DNA of 64,000 bases from Flavobacterium lipolyticum (GCF_020905335.1 NZ_JAJJMN010000001.1:2356001-2420000), one strand, 5' to 3'; shown: positions 17,702-27,595, counted from the first letter of the stretch. Numbers and translations: made by a program. The notes: generated by a model from the letters alone, not told the origin.

Positions 17702-19666
17702 TTAGTTCTTTTTAGTGGTGTCTGATACTGTTTTTTTAACTTCTGCTTTAGGTGTCACCGGTTTAACGGGAACAATTTTAGCTTTTAAAGTAGAATCTTT
17801 TGGTGTAGATTCAATGGCACTGGCTTCATTCATACCGCCCAGTTTTGCATACTCGCTGGCTAAGCTTTTGTTTAAAACCCTTGTTTCTAAATCGGTCCTG
17901 GTGATTTTATGTCTCAGATATTTTTCAATCATTAAACTGGCAATCGGACCTGCCACTGTAGCTCCAAATCCTCCATTTTCAATCATAATGGCAATGGCAA
18001 TTTTTGGATTATCCTTTGGTGCAAAAGCCACAAATATAGAGTGATCTTTAAGCTGTGTTCTTTTGCCGTTAATTTTTGCAAAATTTTCCGCAGTACCCGT
18101 TTTTCCACAAATATCAATGCCTTCTACCCTAAGGGCATAAGCTGTTCCTTTGTTATACACATCAAATAAACCACTTATAACTGGTGGGAAATATTTTTGG
18201 TCAATTGTGGTGACATGTTTAGTGGTGAATTTGGCATCAATTTTCTTTCCTTCGATCTTTTTAATGATGTGAGGGGTATAATAGTATCCCTGATTGGCGA
18301 CCGTTGCCATCATGTTAGCTAGTTGGATAGGAGTCATTAGAACTTCTCCCTGGCCAATAGCATTCGATACGATAGTTGTACTTCTCCAGCCTCCGTTCGG
18401 GTAAATTCTTTTATATGTTTTTGATGTTGGAATGTTTCCTCTCTTACCTGTTGGCAGGTCATAGCCCATAAATTGTCCCAAGCCGAAACTTTTAATGTGA
18501 TCACTCCAAACATCTACCGCCTTAGCAGGATTGTTATATTTGTTAATGGTTAACATGTAAGATTGTGCAAAATAGGTATTACAAGAGTTGTAAATCCCAT
18601 TGTGTAATTGATGAGGGCCAAAACCGTGACATTTCATAAAACGGCCTCTACCATAGCTAAACCCATGGTGGCACATAAAAGTCGTTTGTTCGTTGATAAC
18701 GCCTTCCTGTAAAGCAACCAGACCGGTAAGGATTTTAAACGGAGAACCGGGAGGGTACTCTGCTAAAAGTCCTCTGTCGTATAATGGTTTTGCAATAGAG
18801 TCGTGATATAAAAGGGTGTAATTTTTAGATCGTTGTCTTCCAACTAAAATTCCGGGATCATAAGAAGGAGCAGTTACCAATGCCAAAATCTCTCCACTTT
18901 TAGGTTCGATAGCGACAATTCCTCCTCTTTTGTTGATCATTAATTCTTCTCCGTATTTTTGAAGTTCGGCATCGATTGTTAAATTGATGTCTTCTCCCGC
19001 TACGGCGATAGTATCGTATTTACCCTCTTTGTAAGAGCCAATTTCTCTGTTATATTTGTCTTTCTGAATGTATTTTACACCTTTAATACCTCTAAGGATG
19101 TCTTCGTAGCTTTCTTCAACACCTTGCTTTCCAATCAAATCTCCACTATTGTAATATGGGTTTTTGGCAATTAATCGCTCGTTTACCTGTGTGATGAAGC
19201 CAAAGATATTGGCGCCATAATCTACTTCATAGTCACGAAGGGAACGCTTTTGAAAATAAAAGCCTTCATATTTTCTAATTTTTTCCTGAAAAGCGGCGAA
19301 CTCATTTTTGTTCAGCTGTGCTAAAAATACCGAAGGCAGTCTTGGGCTGTATACTTTGGCTTTGGCAATTCTTTTGTCGTACTCTTCTCTGGTAATGTTT
19401 AATAAAGTACAGAATTCAGGAATATTAAGGCTTTCTTTGATTTCTCTCGGAATCACCATGATGTCATAAGAAGCCTGGTTGGCAACCAATAATTTTCCAT
19501 GTCGATCATAAATATAACCTCTTTCCGGATAGTCATATTTTTTCTTTATGGCATTATTTTCGGATTTTAACTTAAACGAATCATCGATGATCTGTAAATA
19601 AAAGATCCTGATCACTAGCAAGGATGCTGCAATAATAATTAAAGAGGGCAGCAAAACTTTTCTCAT
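17702..19666 (-). CDS. mrdA: Penicillin-binding protein 2 (class B transpeptidase)
   Basis: 654 residues. One N-terminal membrane helix (about 6-26), the pedestal (PERGYIYDRHGKLLVANQ), then the transpeptidase domain with SPFK (S308 catalytic), SCN as the SxN motif and KTG in GKTGTAEN. It cross-links peptidoglycan during cell elongation together with RodA. The C-terminus has an extra charged tail rich in Lys, Pro, Val and Thr (about 600-654), likely disordered. The start overlaps the mreD stop by 4 bp. Confidence 0.97.
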   Translation of the reverse strand: MRKVLLPSLIIIAASLLVIRIFYLQIIDDSFKLKSENNAIKKKYDYPERGYIYDRHGKLLVANQASYDIMVIPREIKESLNIPEFCTLLNITREEYDKRIAKAKVYSPRLPSVFLAQLNKNEFAAFQEKIRKYEGFYFQKRSLRDYEVDYGANIFGFITQVNERLIAKNPYYNSGDLIGKQGVEESYEDILRGIKGVKYIQKDKYNREIGSYKEGKYDTIAVAGEDINLTIDAELQKYGEELMINKRGGIVAIEPKSGEILALVTAPSYDPGILVGRQRSKNYTLLYHDSIAKPLYDRGLLAEYPPGSPFKILTGLVALQEGVINEQTTFMCHHGFSYGRGRFMKCHGFGPHQLHNGIYNSCNTYFAQSYMLTINKYNNPAKAVDVWSDHIKSFGLGQFMGYDLPTGKRGNIPTSKTYKRIYPNGGWRSTTIVSNAIGQGEVLMTPIQLANMMATVANQGYYYTPHIIKKIEGKKIDAKFTTKHVTTIDQKYFPPVISGLFDVYNKGTAYALRVEGIDICGKTGTAENFAKINGKRTQLKDHSIFVAFAPKDNPKIAIAIMIENGGFGATVAGPIASLMIEKYLRHKITRTDLETRVLNKSLASEYAKLGGMNEASAIESTPKDSTLKAKIVPVKPVTPKAEVKKTVSDTTKKN

Positions 19667-20169
19667 CGTTTATTAGGCTTAATAAGGTAAATTATGATAA
19701 TTGAGGTGATTATGGTAAAAATCGAACTAAATAACGTTCGAAGTAAAACGTCCAGAATAAATTTAAATTGAAAAGCTTCGAGAATAAATAACACGATGTG
19801 GTGTAATACAACAGAAACTAAAATAAATGAAAATCGTTCGGGAGTTAAGGAGTCATTCAGTTTAATAGTTTGATATTCGTAACTGAGTCCAAACGAGAAT
19901 TTAAAAATGTAAGGCCTGTAATAAGCTAGTACAAGACATGCTGCTGCATGAATTCCTCCTGAATTACAAAACATATCCATAATAATTCCAAGTAAGAAGC
20001 TGGATACAATCAAACCTGTTCGGTTGCTGTTTACCGGATACAAAATAATGTACAAGATATATGGGAAGGGACTTATGTACCCTAAAAAATTCATATTATT
20101 GAAAATAACAACCTGAATTGCTAGTAACATAATAAATCGAAAAATATTGAGTAACAAAGCGCTATTCAT
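19663..20169 (-). CDS. mreD: Rod shape-determining protein MreD
   Basis: 168 residues, nearly all hydrophobic, with five or six membrane helices (FRFIMLLAIQVVIFNNMNFL at the start). MreD sequences diverge strongly, so the call rests on the length, topology and position between mreC and mrdA. It overlaps mreC by 8 bp and mrdA by 4 bp. Confidence 0.88.
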   Translation of the reverse strand: MNSALLLNIFRFIMLLAIQVVIFNNMNFLGYISPFPYILYIILYPVNSNRTGLIVSSFLLGIIMDMFCNSGGIHAAACLVLAYYRPYIFKFSFGLSYEYQTIKLNDSLTPERFSFILVSVVLHHIVLFILEAFQFKFILDVLLRTLFSSIFTIITSIIIIYLIKPNKR

Positions 20170-20986
20170 TTTTCTCCTTGTTTTCTAAATTAATAAGTTC
20201 TTCTCTGTCCTTGCTCTTGATGATGTATACGTGTCCCAAGTTGGTCATATCGTTAAACAGTTTAACATTTATAACGTAGTAACTTGTGTTTTTCTCAATA
20301 TAGATCTTGTCAACCGTTCCAATGTTGATTCCTTCAGGGAAAATTACCGATTGTCCTCCGGTTACGATGGTGTCACCTTTTCTGATCGAAGCTAATCTTG
20401 GAACATCTTTTAACTGTGCAAATCCGGTGCTTTTACCGTCCCAGGTCAATGATCCAAAATGATTTGACTTTTTAATCTTGGCATTGATTTGAGATTTTGT
20501 GTTCAAAATACTTACAACAGTTGCGTATCTTGGTGATGTGTCATCAATAATACCAATAATTCCTAAGCTATTGATTACCCCCATATCCGGTTTAACGCCA
20601 TCGTTTGCCCCTGAGTTAAGCGTGATGAAGTTTTCGTGTGTGTTATAGGAGTTGTGAATTACTTTTGAAACAATAATATCCGCAGGTTTAACTCCTTTTA
20701 CACTGTCTGCCAAAGGTAGTTTTGTGGTGTCTTGTTTGTTGAATAATAGACTTTTTAATCTTGCGTTTTCAAGTACAAGTTCGTCATTTTCAGTTCTTAG
20801 ATTCAAATATTCATTTACGCGATTGATTCTTTCATAAACACCTCCGCTTAGAAAATTAGCCGAACTGATTATTTTGCTTCTGTGGTAAGAATGAGACTGA
20901 ACTGTGAGTGCCAACGAAATACCTAAAAGCAGCAAAAACAGCAATCGATTACTGTTTCTTATAATGAAATTAAAAATTTGCTGCAT
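20162..20986 (-). CDS. mreC: Rod shape-determining protein MreC
   Basis: 274 residues: an N-terminal membrane helix (RLLFLLLLGISLALTVQ), a coiled-coil (about 60-90, NEYLNLRTENDELVLENARL) and the paired beta-barrel domain (NFITLNSGANDGVKPDMGVI, IRKGDTIVTGGQSVIFPEGI). It bridges MreB and the periplasmic PBP2/RodA machinery. It is 108 bp after mreB, the longest gap in the cluster. Confidence 0.95.
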   Translation of the reverse strand: MQQIFNFIIRNSNRLLFLLLLGISLALTVQSHSYHRSKIISSANFLSGGVYERINRVNEYLNLRTENDELVLENARLKSLLFNKQDTTKLPLADSVKGVKPADIIVSKVIHNSYNTHENFITLNSGANDGVKPDMGVINSLGIIGIIDDTSPRYATVVSILNTKSQINAKIKKSNHFGSLTWDGKSTGFAQLKDVPRLASIRKGDTIVTGGQSVIFPEGINIGTVDKIYIEKNTSYYVINVKLFNDMTNLGHVYIIKSKDREELINLENKEKNE

Positions 20987-21094
20987 TTCTTGTATGGTTA
21001 TTTTGTTTCAGGATATGCTTTTGGTTTCAAATTTAATCAGAGCCAAATGTTTAAATTTGGCTCCGAGAAAATATATTGATTGTTATTATGGATC

Positions 21095-22123
21095 TTATTT
21101 GATTAAGATACTTTTGAACTTTGTAATGTTTTTAAGTGCCATTCCGGTTCCACGAACAACAGCTCTTAATGGGTCTTCAGCAATATAAACAGGTAAATCT
21201 GTTTTTTGCGAAATACGTTTGTCAAGACCTCTTAACATCGATCCACCACCAGCTAAATAAATACCTGTGTTGTAGATATCGGCTGCTAATTCTGGCGGAG
21301 TCTGAGATAATGTTTCCATTACCGCATCTTCAATACGTTGAATCGATTTGTCAAGTGCTTTTGCAATTTCACGGTAGGAAACATCTACTTGTTTTGGTTT
21401 CCCTGTAAGTAAGTCTCTACCTTGAACTGACATGTCTTCTGGTGGTCCATCTAAATCTTCGATTGCGGCACCAATTTGAATTTTTATTTTCTCTGCAGTA
21501 CTTTCTCCAACAAAAAGGTTGTGTTGCGTACGCATGTAATAAACAATATCATTTGTGAAAACGTCACCTGCAATTTTTACAGATTTGTCACACACAATTC
21601 CACCTAATGCGATAACGGCAATTTCTGTAGTACCACCTCCAATATCAACAATCATGTTTCCTTTTGGCTGCATGATATCGATACCAATACCAATTGCTGC
21701 TGCCATTGGCTCGTGAATTAAGTAAACTTCTTTTCCGTTTACTCTCTCACAAGATTCTTTTACCGCTCTCATCTCCACTTCGGTAATACCGGATGGAATA
21801 CAAACCACCATTCTTAAAGCCGGAGTAAACATGCGTTTTTTCAATGCCGGAATGCTTTTGATGAACATGTTGATCATCTTTTCCGAAGCATCAAAATCAG
21901 CAATTACACCGTCTTTTAAAGGCCTTATGGTCTTGATGTTTTCATGCGTTTTACCTTGCATCATATTGGCTTCCTTACCAACAGCAATGATTTTGCCTGA
22001 TATTCTATCACGTGCAACGATCGACGGACTATCAATAACAACTTTATCATTATGTATGATTAAAGTGTTTGCGGTACCAAGGTCTATCGCAATATCCTCG
22101 GTCATGAAATCAAAAAATCCCAT
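21095..22123 (-). CDS. mreB: Actin-like cell-shape protein MreB
   Basis: 342 residues. The phosphate-binding loops of the actin fold are present (IAIDLGTANTLI; MIVDIGGGTTEIAVI; IYLAGGGSMLRGLDKR), with EPMAAAIG between them. MreB filaments under the inner membrane direct the elongation machinery encoded downstream. A possible own promoter element, TAACTTTG on the minus strand (22164-22171), lies between purH and mreB, so the cluster may be transcribed both with and without purH. Confidence 0.98.
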   Translation of the reverse strand: MGFFDFMTEDIAIDLGTANTLIIHNDKVVIDSPSIVARDRISGKIIAVGKEANMMQGKTHENIKTIRPLKDGVIADFDASEKMINMFIKSIPALKKRMFTPALRMVVCIPSGITEVEMRAVKESCERVNGKEVYLIHEPMAAAIGIGIDIMQPKGNMIVDIGGGTTEIAVIALGGIVCDKSVKIAGDVFTNDIVYYMRTQHNLFVGESTAEKIKIQIGAAIEDLDGPPEDMSVQGRDLLTGKPKQVDVSYREIAKALDKSIQRIEDAVMETLSQTPPELAADIYNTGIYLAGGGSMLRGLDKRISQKTDLPVYIAEDPLRAVVRGTGMALKNITKFKSILIK

Positions 22124-22177
22124 AAGTTTTTTAGGGGTTTAAAATGTTATAAATTATTTTGAACAAAGTTAAACAAA

Positions 22178-23704
22178 TTAATGTTTAAAATGACGTGTTC
22201 CCGTAAATACCATTGCAAGATTGTTTTCATTGCAATAATTTATGCTTAATTCGTCTTTTATTGAGCCTCCTGGCTGAATAACAGCAGTTATTCCTGCTTT
22301 TTTGGCTAATTCTACACAATCCGGAAATGGAAAAAATGCATCACTTGCCATCGAAGCGCCCGTTAAATCAAATCCAAAAGCTTTTGCTTTGTCAACTGCC
22401 TGAACTAAAGCGTCAACTCTTGAAGTCTGACCTGTTCCTGACGAAATTAATGTTCCGTTTTTAGCAAATACGATTGTATTTGATTTGGTGTTTTTACAAA
22501 TTTTTGAAGCAAATATCAAATCTTCTATTTCTTCAGCTGTAGGCTCAGTAATAGTAACGGTTTTTAAATGCTCTTTAGTATCTGTAATATTATTTCTGTC
22601 CTGAATTAACAATCCGTTAAGACATGTTCTTACTTGTCTTGTTGGTAATTCAACTTCATTTTGAATCAAAATGATTCTGTTTTTCTTTTCTTGTAGTATT
22701 GTAATTGCCTCTTCGTCATAACTTGGAGCGATTACCACTTCACAGAATAATTTGTTGATTTCTTCTGCTGTTGTCACATCAATTTTAGTATTTGCAATCA
22801 AAACTCCGCCAAAAGCAGATGTTGGATCACAAGCCAACGCTGCTAAATAAGCCTCACTAATTGTTTTTCTTGAAGCTAAACCACAAGCGTTATTGTGTTT
22901 TAAAATGGCAAATGTTGGGCCGTCAGTTTTGAACTCATTAATTAAGTTTACTGCTGCATCAACATCTAATAAGTTGTTGTATGATAATTCTTTTCCGTGA
23001 ACTTTTTTGAACATAGCGTCAAAATCGCCAAAGAAGAATCCTTTTTGATGAGGGTTTTCACCGTATCTTAAAACCTGACCATCTGCAATACTTTCTTTGT
23101 AAATGGTTTCGTCAGTGTTGAAATAGTTAAAAATAGCTCCGTCGTAGTGAGACGAAACGTGGAATGCTTTGGTAGCCAATAATCTTCTGTTTTCAAGAGT
23201 AGTTGCTCCATTTTGTTTTGTAATCAAATCTAAAAGCAGGCTGTATTCGTTTACCGAAGCAACAATTACAGTGTCTTTGAAATTTTTAGCACCGGCACGG
23301 ATCAAAGAAATTCCGCCAATGTCAATTTTTTCAATAATATCCTGTTCACTTGCACCTGAAGCAACAGTTTTTTCGAACGGATACAAATCAACAATTACTA
23401 AATCAATCTGAGGAATATCGAATTCTTTCATCTGCTGAACGTCACTTTCGTTATCCTGACGGTTTAAAATTCCACCAAAGATTTTCGGGTGAAGTGTTTT
23501 TACTCTTCCTCCAAGAATTTCAGGGAAAGAAGTAATGTCTTCAACAGGAACAACAGGAATGCCAAGGTTTTTTATGAAATCTTCGGTTCCTCCGGTCGAG
23601 TAAAGTGTTACGTTTTGTTCGTGTAATTTTCTAACGATTGGCTCTAAGCCGTCTTTTGAAAAAACAGAGATTAATGCCGATTGTATTGTTTTAGTTGTGC
23701 TCAT
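22178..23704 (-). CDS. purH: Bifunctional AICAR formyltransferase/IMP cyclohydrolase
   Basis: 508 residues. It performs the last two steps of purine synthesis. The N-terminal IMP cyclohydrolase/MGS-like domain shows YSTGGTEDFI and VKTLHPKIFGGIL. The C-terminal transformylase domain shows LRYGENPHQKGFF, the catalytic Lys-His of ILKHNNACGLA, and SDAFFPFPDCVELA. It lies 54 bp upstream of mreB in the same direction, a common order in Flavobacteriaceae. A -7-like TACTTTTG is on the minus strand at 23730-23737. Confidence 0.97.
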   Translation of the reverse strand: MSTTKTIQSALISVFSKDGLEPIVRKLHEQNVTLYSTGGTEDFIKNLGIPVVPVEDITSFPEILGGRVKTLHPKIFGGILNRQDNESDVQQMKEFDIPQIDLVIVDLYPFEKTVASGASEQDIIEKIDIGGISLIRAGAKNFKDTVIVASVNEYSLLLDLITKQNGATTLENRRLLATKAFHVSSHYDGAIFNYFNTDETIYKESIADGQVLRYGENPHQKGFFFGDFDAMFKKVHGKELSYNNLLDVDAAVNLINEFKTDGPTFAILKHNNACGLASRKTISEAYLAALACDPTSAFGGVLIANTKIDVTTAEEINKLFCEVVIAPSYDEEAITILQEKKNRIILIQNEVELPTRQVRTCLNGLLIQDRNNITDTKEHLKTVTITEPTAEEIEDLIFASKICKNTKSNTIVFAKNGTLISSGTGQTSRVDALVQAVDKAKAFGFDLTGASMASDAFFPFPDCVELAKKAGITAVIQPGGSIKDELSINYCNENNLAMVFTGTRHFKH

Positions 23705-23870
23705 CGTGTAGTTATGATTTTTGAGACTGCAAAAGTAGTTTTTTTATATATTATTTTAAAGAAAATTAATGTAACATTATGCTAAAAAAATCTACTGATG
23801 AGTAAGTTAACTTTTATTAGGTTTTTGATTTTAAATTATTGAATTTTACTTTATTGAAAAATACGACTAT

Positions 23871-25118
23871 ATGCTTGTTTATCTAAGATTATTAAAAGAA
23901 AGTTTAGGTTTTGCCGTAAATGCGCTGCGAAATAATAAACTGCGAACGTTGTTGTCGTTATTGGGTGTTACGATCGGAATTTTTTCGATTATTGCTGTTT
24001 TGGCGGCGGTCGATTCTTTAGATCGTAAAATTTCTAAAGATTTGAGTAGCTTAGATAAAAATACAATTTATTTAATGAAGTTTAGTTTTGGACCTTCTGA
24101 AATTCCACAATGGAAAAGAGATCAGTTTCCAAATGTGAAATACGATGAGTATGTAGGGCTGAAAAATTCATTGACCAATACGGATCAGGTGGCGTATCAG
24201 CTTTTTGTAAAACACGAAAGTTTAAAATACGATTCAAAAACTGTAAGTGATGTAAATATTATCCCTTCGTCGAATGAAATTGTAGATATTGAAGGGTTAA
24301 GTTTTGATAAGGGGAGATTTTATACCGAATCTGAGTCGAATTCCGGTGCGGCTGTTATTGTTTTGGGTTATGAAATTGCTGAAGGGCTTTTCGGTACAAG
24401 TGATCCCATTGGGAAGAGTATCCGTTTGTACGGACAACGTTTTAATGTAATTGGTGTAATTGCAAAACAAGGAGCGGGTTTTTTTGGCGACAGTAATGAT
24501 ACATCGGTTTATTTGCCATCCAATTTTTTACGCCGAATGTATGGTGATAGTGATGCCATGACACCCGTAATTGTTGTGAAGCCTGTAAAAGGGATTGACA
24601 TGGATGCTTATAAGGCACAGGTGGCACAAAAAATAAGAGCTATTCGTGGTATGAAAGCCGGAGAAATGGATAATTTCTTTATTAATGTACTTTCCGGATT
24701 TACCGATTTTATAGATGGAATTTTAGGACAGATGAATGTTGTGGGATGGATTATCAGTGGATTTTCTCTTTTGGTAGGTGGTTTTGGAATTGCCAATATT
24801 ATGTTTGTATCTGTAAAAGAAAGAACCAATTTAATCGGAATTCAGAAATCACTGGGAGCTAAAAACCGATTCATTTTATTTCAGTTTTTGTTTGAAGCAG
24901 TAATTCTTTCTGTTATTGGTGGAATAATAGGTTTGGTGATGGTTTGGGGAATTGCACTGGTCTTAACAAAAGTGCTTGATTTTGAATTTGTTCTTAGTTT
25001 CGGGAATATAATTTTAGGAACCACTCTCGCGGCATTTATAGGTTTGGTTTCAGGGATATTACCTGCGATATCTGCTGCAAATCTGGATCCGGTTGAAGCC
25101 ATTCGAACCGGGATGTAG
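23871..25118 (+). CDS. ABC transporter permease, MacB/FtsX type
   Basis: 415 residues. Four membrane helices: one at the N-terminus (LRTLLSLLGVTIGIFSIIAV) and three at the C-terminus (about 285-410), enclosing a large periplasmic MacB-type core domain (about 45-280). The conserved SVKERTNLIGIQKSLGAKNR coupling motif and the end DPVEAIRTG are present. The family does not transport through the membrane but drives periplasmic mechanotransmission or export. The ATPase partner is not adjacent, so it must be supplied from elsewhere. Confidence 0.92.
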   Translation: MLVYLRLLKESLGFAVNALRNNKLRTLLSLLGVTIGIFSIIAVLAAVDSLDRKISKDLSSLDKNTIYLMKFSFGPSEIPQWKRDQFPNVKYDEYVGLKNSLTNTDQVAYQLFVKHESLKYDSKTVSDVNIIPSSNEIVDIEGLSFDKGRFYTESESNSGAAVIVLGYEIAEGLFGTSDPIGKSIRLYGQRFNVIGVIAKQGAGFFGDSNDTSVYLPSNFLRRMYGDSDAMTPVIVVKPVKGIDMDAYKAQVAQKIRAIRGMKAGEMDNFFINVLSGFTDFIDGILGQMNVVGWIISGFSLLVGGFGIANIMFVSVKERTNLIGIQKSLGAKNRFILFQFLFEAVILSVIGGIIGLVMVWGIALVLTKVLDFEFVLSFGNIILGTTLAAFIGLVSGILPAISAANLDPVEAIRTGM

Positions 25119-25216
25119 GCATTCTGCTAAAAAAAATCAATTTTTAACCGTTATTATTTTAGCTCTGCTGTTGAATTTTATCGTAATTTTAATACCCTAA
25201 TTTAAAAAGCGATACG

Positions 25217-26263
25217 ATGATACCAGTTAAAGCTTATGCAGCCTATGATGCTGTTAATCCGTTAAAACCCTACACGTTTGAAAGAAAAGAAGTAGGTGCC
25301 CATCAGGTTCAGATAGAAATTTTGTATAGTGGGGTATGCCATTCCGATATTCATACCGCAAAAGGGGATTGGGGCCCTGTAAATTACCCTTTAGTTCCCG
25401 GTCACGAAATTGTAGGCCGAATTGTAGCTGTTGGAAGCGAAGTTTCTAAGTTTAAAATTGGAGAGCTGGCAGGAGTGGGGTGCTTTGTAGATTCCTGCAG
25501 AGTCTGTCCAAGTTGTCAGTCCGGTGAAGAGCAATTTTGTGATGAAGGAATGACCGGAACTTACAATGGTGTAGAGAGAGGAACGGATATTCCGACCAAG
25601 GGAGGATATTCAACCAGTATTATTGTAGATGAAAGTTATACGCTTCACGTTTCTGAGAAACTCGATATCAAAGGAGTTGCTCCGTTATTATGCGCCGGAA
25701 TTACAACTTATTCGCCTTTGCGTTATTTAAAAGTTGGTAAAGGACATAAAGTTGGAGTTTTAGGACTTGGGGGCTTAGGTCATATGGCTGTGAAATTTGC
25801 AGTTTCTTTTGGTGCCGAAGTTACGATGTTAAGTCACTCTCCTTCCAAAGAAGCCGATGCTAAAAAGTTAGGCGCACATCATTTTGCTTTAACTTCAAAT
25901 CCGGCAACAATGGAATCGCTTGCCAATAGTTTCGATTTTATTCTGAATACTGTTTCTGCCAAACACGATCATAATGCTTATTTGAATTTGTTGACGACAA
26001 ACGGAACCATGATCGTAGTAGGTGCTCCGCCTGCACCTGCTGAAATTCCTGTTTTTACTTTAATTATGAAAAGAAGAAGTATCATAGGAAGTTTAATTGG
26101 AGGAATCAGAGAAACTCAGGAAATGTTGGATTACTGCGCCGAGCATAATATTACTTCAGATGTTGAGATTATCGATATGGGGTATATTAATGAAGCTTAC
26201 GACCGAATGAATAAAAGCGATGTGAAGTATCGTTTTGTAATTGATATGGCTTCTTTGAAGTAG
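25217..26263 (+). CDS. Zinc-dependent NAD(P) alcohol dehydrogenase
   Basis: 348 residues of the medium-chain family, closest to the YahK/cinnamyl-alcohol type. Catalytic zinc ligands: C41 (GVCHSDIHTAKGDWG) and H63-E64 (PGHEIVG). Structural zinc ligands: C94, C97, C100 and C108. The cofactor fold is at VGVLGLGGLGHMAVKFA. It probably reduces aldehydes with NADPH, but the physiological substrate is unknown. Its own terminator follows. Confidence 0.93.
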   Translation: MIPVKAYAAYDAVNPLKPYTFERKEVGAHQVQIEILYSGVCHSDIHTAKGDWGPVNYPLVPGHEIVGRIVAVGSEVSKFKIGELAGVGCFVDSCRVCPSCQSGEEQFCDEGMTGTYNGVERGTDIPTKGGYSTSIIVDESYTLHVSEKLDIKGVAPLLCAGITTYSPLRYLKVGKGHKVGVLGLGGLGHMAVKFAVSFGAEVTMLSHSPSKEADAKKLGAHHFALTSNPATMESLANSFDFILNTVSAKHDHNAYLNLLTTNGTMIVVGAPPAPAEIPVFTLIMKRRSIIGSLIGGIRETQEMLDYCAEHNITSDVEIIDMGYINEAYDRMNKSDVKYRFVIDMASLK

Positions 26264-26269
26264 TTTTAT

Positions 26270-26357
26270 AAGGTTCAAAGAGGCAAAGGTTTAAAAGGTC
26301 TTTTTCTTTGTGTAAACTTTGCGAGCCTTGCGATTAAGATTTAAACGCAAGGCTCGA
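26270..26357 (+). repeat. Heptad-repeat element after the dehydrogenase gene
   Basis: A 7-bp pattern can be read as AAGGTTC, AAAGAGG, CAAAGGT, TTAAAAG and then the opposed GTAAACT, TTGCGAG, CCTTGCG, with the last part forming the terminator stem. It belongs to the same class as the other intergenic heptad elements in the window but is more degenerate. Confidence 0.45.
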
Positions 26358-26367
26358 AGAGTTTTTT
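26322..26367 (+). terminator. Intrinsic terminator of the dehydrogenase gene
   Basis: Perfect 11-bp stem CGAGCCTTGCG (26322-26332) / CGCAAGGCTCG (26346-26356), then AAGAGTTTTTT. Confidence 0.8.
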
Positions 26368-26422
26368 ATTTTGAAGATTTGGTATGAATTTTAGTTCGGG
26401 TAGCTGATTGTTTTGATATGTC

Positions 26423-26486
26423 GCTCCGTTGGAGCTTTTGCTTGGATTTAATATTTTTGACTATAGATATAATGCTCCTTCGGAGC
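26423..26486. repeat. Two 13-bp mini-hairpins, GCTCC-NNN-GGAGC
   Basis: GCTCC-GTT-GGAGC at 26423-26435 and GCTCC-TTC-GGAGC at 26474-26486, 51 bp apart, with identical stems and different 3-nt loops. They lie in the 323-bp convergent gap 26264-26586, with a terminator on each side. The same nnnCC-NNN-GGnnn form recurs in the array at 27.6-28.1 kb and near 49.8 kb. Confidence 0.7.
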
Positions 26487-26501
26487 TTAATCGTATGAAA
26501 G

Positions 26502-26541
26502 AAAAGTCTGTAAAGCTTGTTTTAGAGCTTTACAGACTTTT
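26502..26541 (-). terminator. Strong terminator of the lipocalin-like gene
   Basis: Perfect 16-bp stem AAAAGTCTGTAAAGCT (26502-26517) / AGCTTTACAGACTTTT (26526-26541) with an 8-nt loop. It may work in both directions. Confidence 0.85.
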
Positions 26542-26586
26542 GTCCTTATTGAATTTTGTGTGTGGTTTGTAAGGACTTTTATCGTG

Positions 26587-26955
26587 TTAGTTGTCTACCT
26601 TTTTGTATTCTAAAGTCCCAAGTTGCTCGTGGGTAATAACACGTTTCTGACTGTCGAAATAGTCAATTTGAAATTTTACAGGAATAAGATCAACGGTAAC
26701 AGTTAAGGTGTTGTTGTCTTTCGAAAGTTTCCATTTGCCGTTGGTGCTTTTGTCTCCTACGATTCCTGTAAATTTTCCATCCTCGTTGAAGATCTGAAAC
26801 ACCTGATCACTCTTGAATTTTTCTTTTATATCTTTTTCTGTTCCGTTTTTGGTAAGTTTTACCAGTTGCCATTTTCCAATAAGTTCTTTTGACGTTTGTG
26901 CCTGAATGGAAAGTGAAGCTAACATAATTAGTGCTAGAAAAACAATCTTTTTCAT
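26587..26955 (-). CDS. Secreted lipocalin-like protein
   Basis: 122 residues. Signal peptide (MKKIVFLALIMLASLSIQAQ), then a small beta-barrel-like sequence with the typical opening LIGKWQLVKLTKNGTEKDI and later NGKWKLSKDNNTLTVTVD. This matches short lipocalin-like proteins of Bacteroidota, whose ligands are unknown. The gene is 54 bp downstream of the XRE regulator gene, same direction, so it may be co-transcribed with it. Confidence 0.7.
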   Translation of the reverse strand: MKKIVFLALIMLASLSIQAQTSKELIGKWQLVKLTKNGTEKDIKEKFKSDQVFQIFNEDGKFTGIVGDKSTNGKWKLSKDNNTLTVTVDLIPVKFQIDYFDSQKRVITHEQLGTLEYKKVDN

Positions 26956-27009
26956 AAGGTTACGATTTTAAAGTTAGATTTTGAGGAACAAATATATTTT
27001 TGAAAGGGC

Positions 27010-27408
27010 TTATTTTTCTTTCAGTAATTTTTCTAAATATTCAACTTTTTCTTTTTCTGCCTGAAGCATACGTTCGTAGAGTTCAATGACTTTATCTAAT
27101 GGATTGAAATTGCAATAATTTGCATGAAACATTCCATTTGCTCCATTACAGCTGTTGTCGTAAAAATTATTGAAATAACTAATCATATTTTCGTCTGTAA
27201 AGTTTTTTATAGCCTCAACACTTACGCCAAGAGCTTTTGCTACTTCTGCGAGTTTTGCATCGTCTATGGTTTCGCTGTTTTCTATTGCAGATACAGTTTG
27301 CTGAGAGGTTCCTAAAGCCTGAGCCAAAGCTTCCTGTTTCATGTCTTTAAGTTCACGAATACGACTAATTTTTCGTCCTATGTGATTTGGTTTTGTTGCT
27401 GTACTCAT
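27010..27408 (-). CDS. XRE-family transcriptional regulator with C-terminal coiled-coil
   Basis: 132 residues. An N-terminal helix-turn-helix of the Cro/CI type (about 12-70: IRELKDMKQEALAQALGTSQ, QTVSAIENSE, ALGVSVEAIKNF), an Asn- and Phe-rich middle (about 75-100) and a charged helical C-terminus (VIELYERMLQAEKEKVEYLE) likely to dimerise. A -7-like CAAAAATA (reverse of TATTTTTG) at 27536-27543 would give a long leader, and an 8-bp inverted repeat ACATCAAT/ATTGATGT (27460-27467, 27521-27528) upstream might be its operator. It may regulate the lipocalin-like gene that follows it. Confidence 0.82.
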   Translation of the reverse strand: MSTATKPNHIGRKISRIRELKDMKQEALAQALGTSQQTVSAIENSETIDDAKLAEVAKALGVSVEAIKNFTDENMISYFNNFYDNSCNGANGMFHANYCNFNPLDKVIELYERMLQAEKEKVEYLEKLLKEK

Positions 27409-27595
27409 AATTCAAAGATATTTATAAAGCTTTAATAAAAATGGAATTTGGTAAAAAACACATCAATTATTGTGAGATACATTTTTAATAGTTCGTTTGG
27501 GTTAAAGCTATTATAATAGATTGATGTATGTAAAGCAAAAATACAATTTTTCAGACAAGTATTAATTAGTTGTTCTTAAAATTGTTAGTTAAGAA

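Noticed and set aside
27413..27420. TATCTTTG as promoter of the XRE regulator
   Set aside because: It ends 4 bp before the start codon, too close for an RNA start upstream of the ATG, and has no -33 partner.
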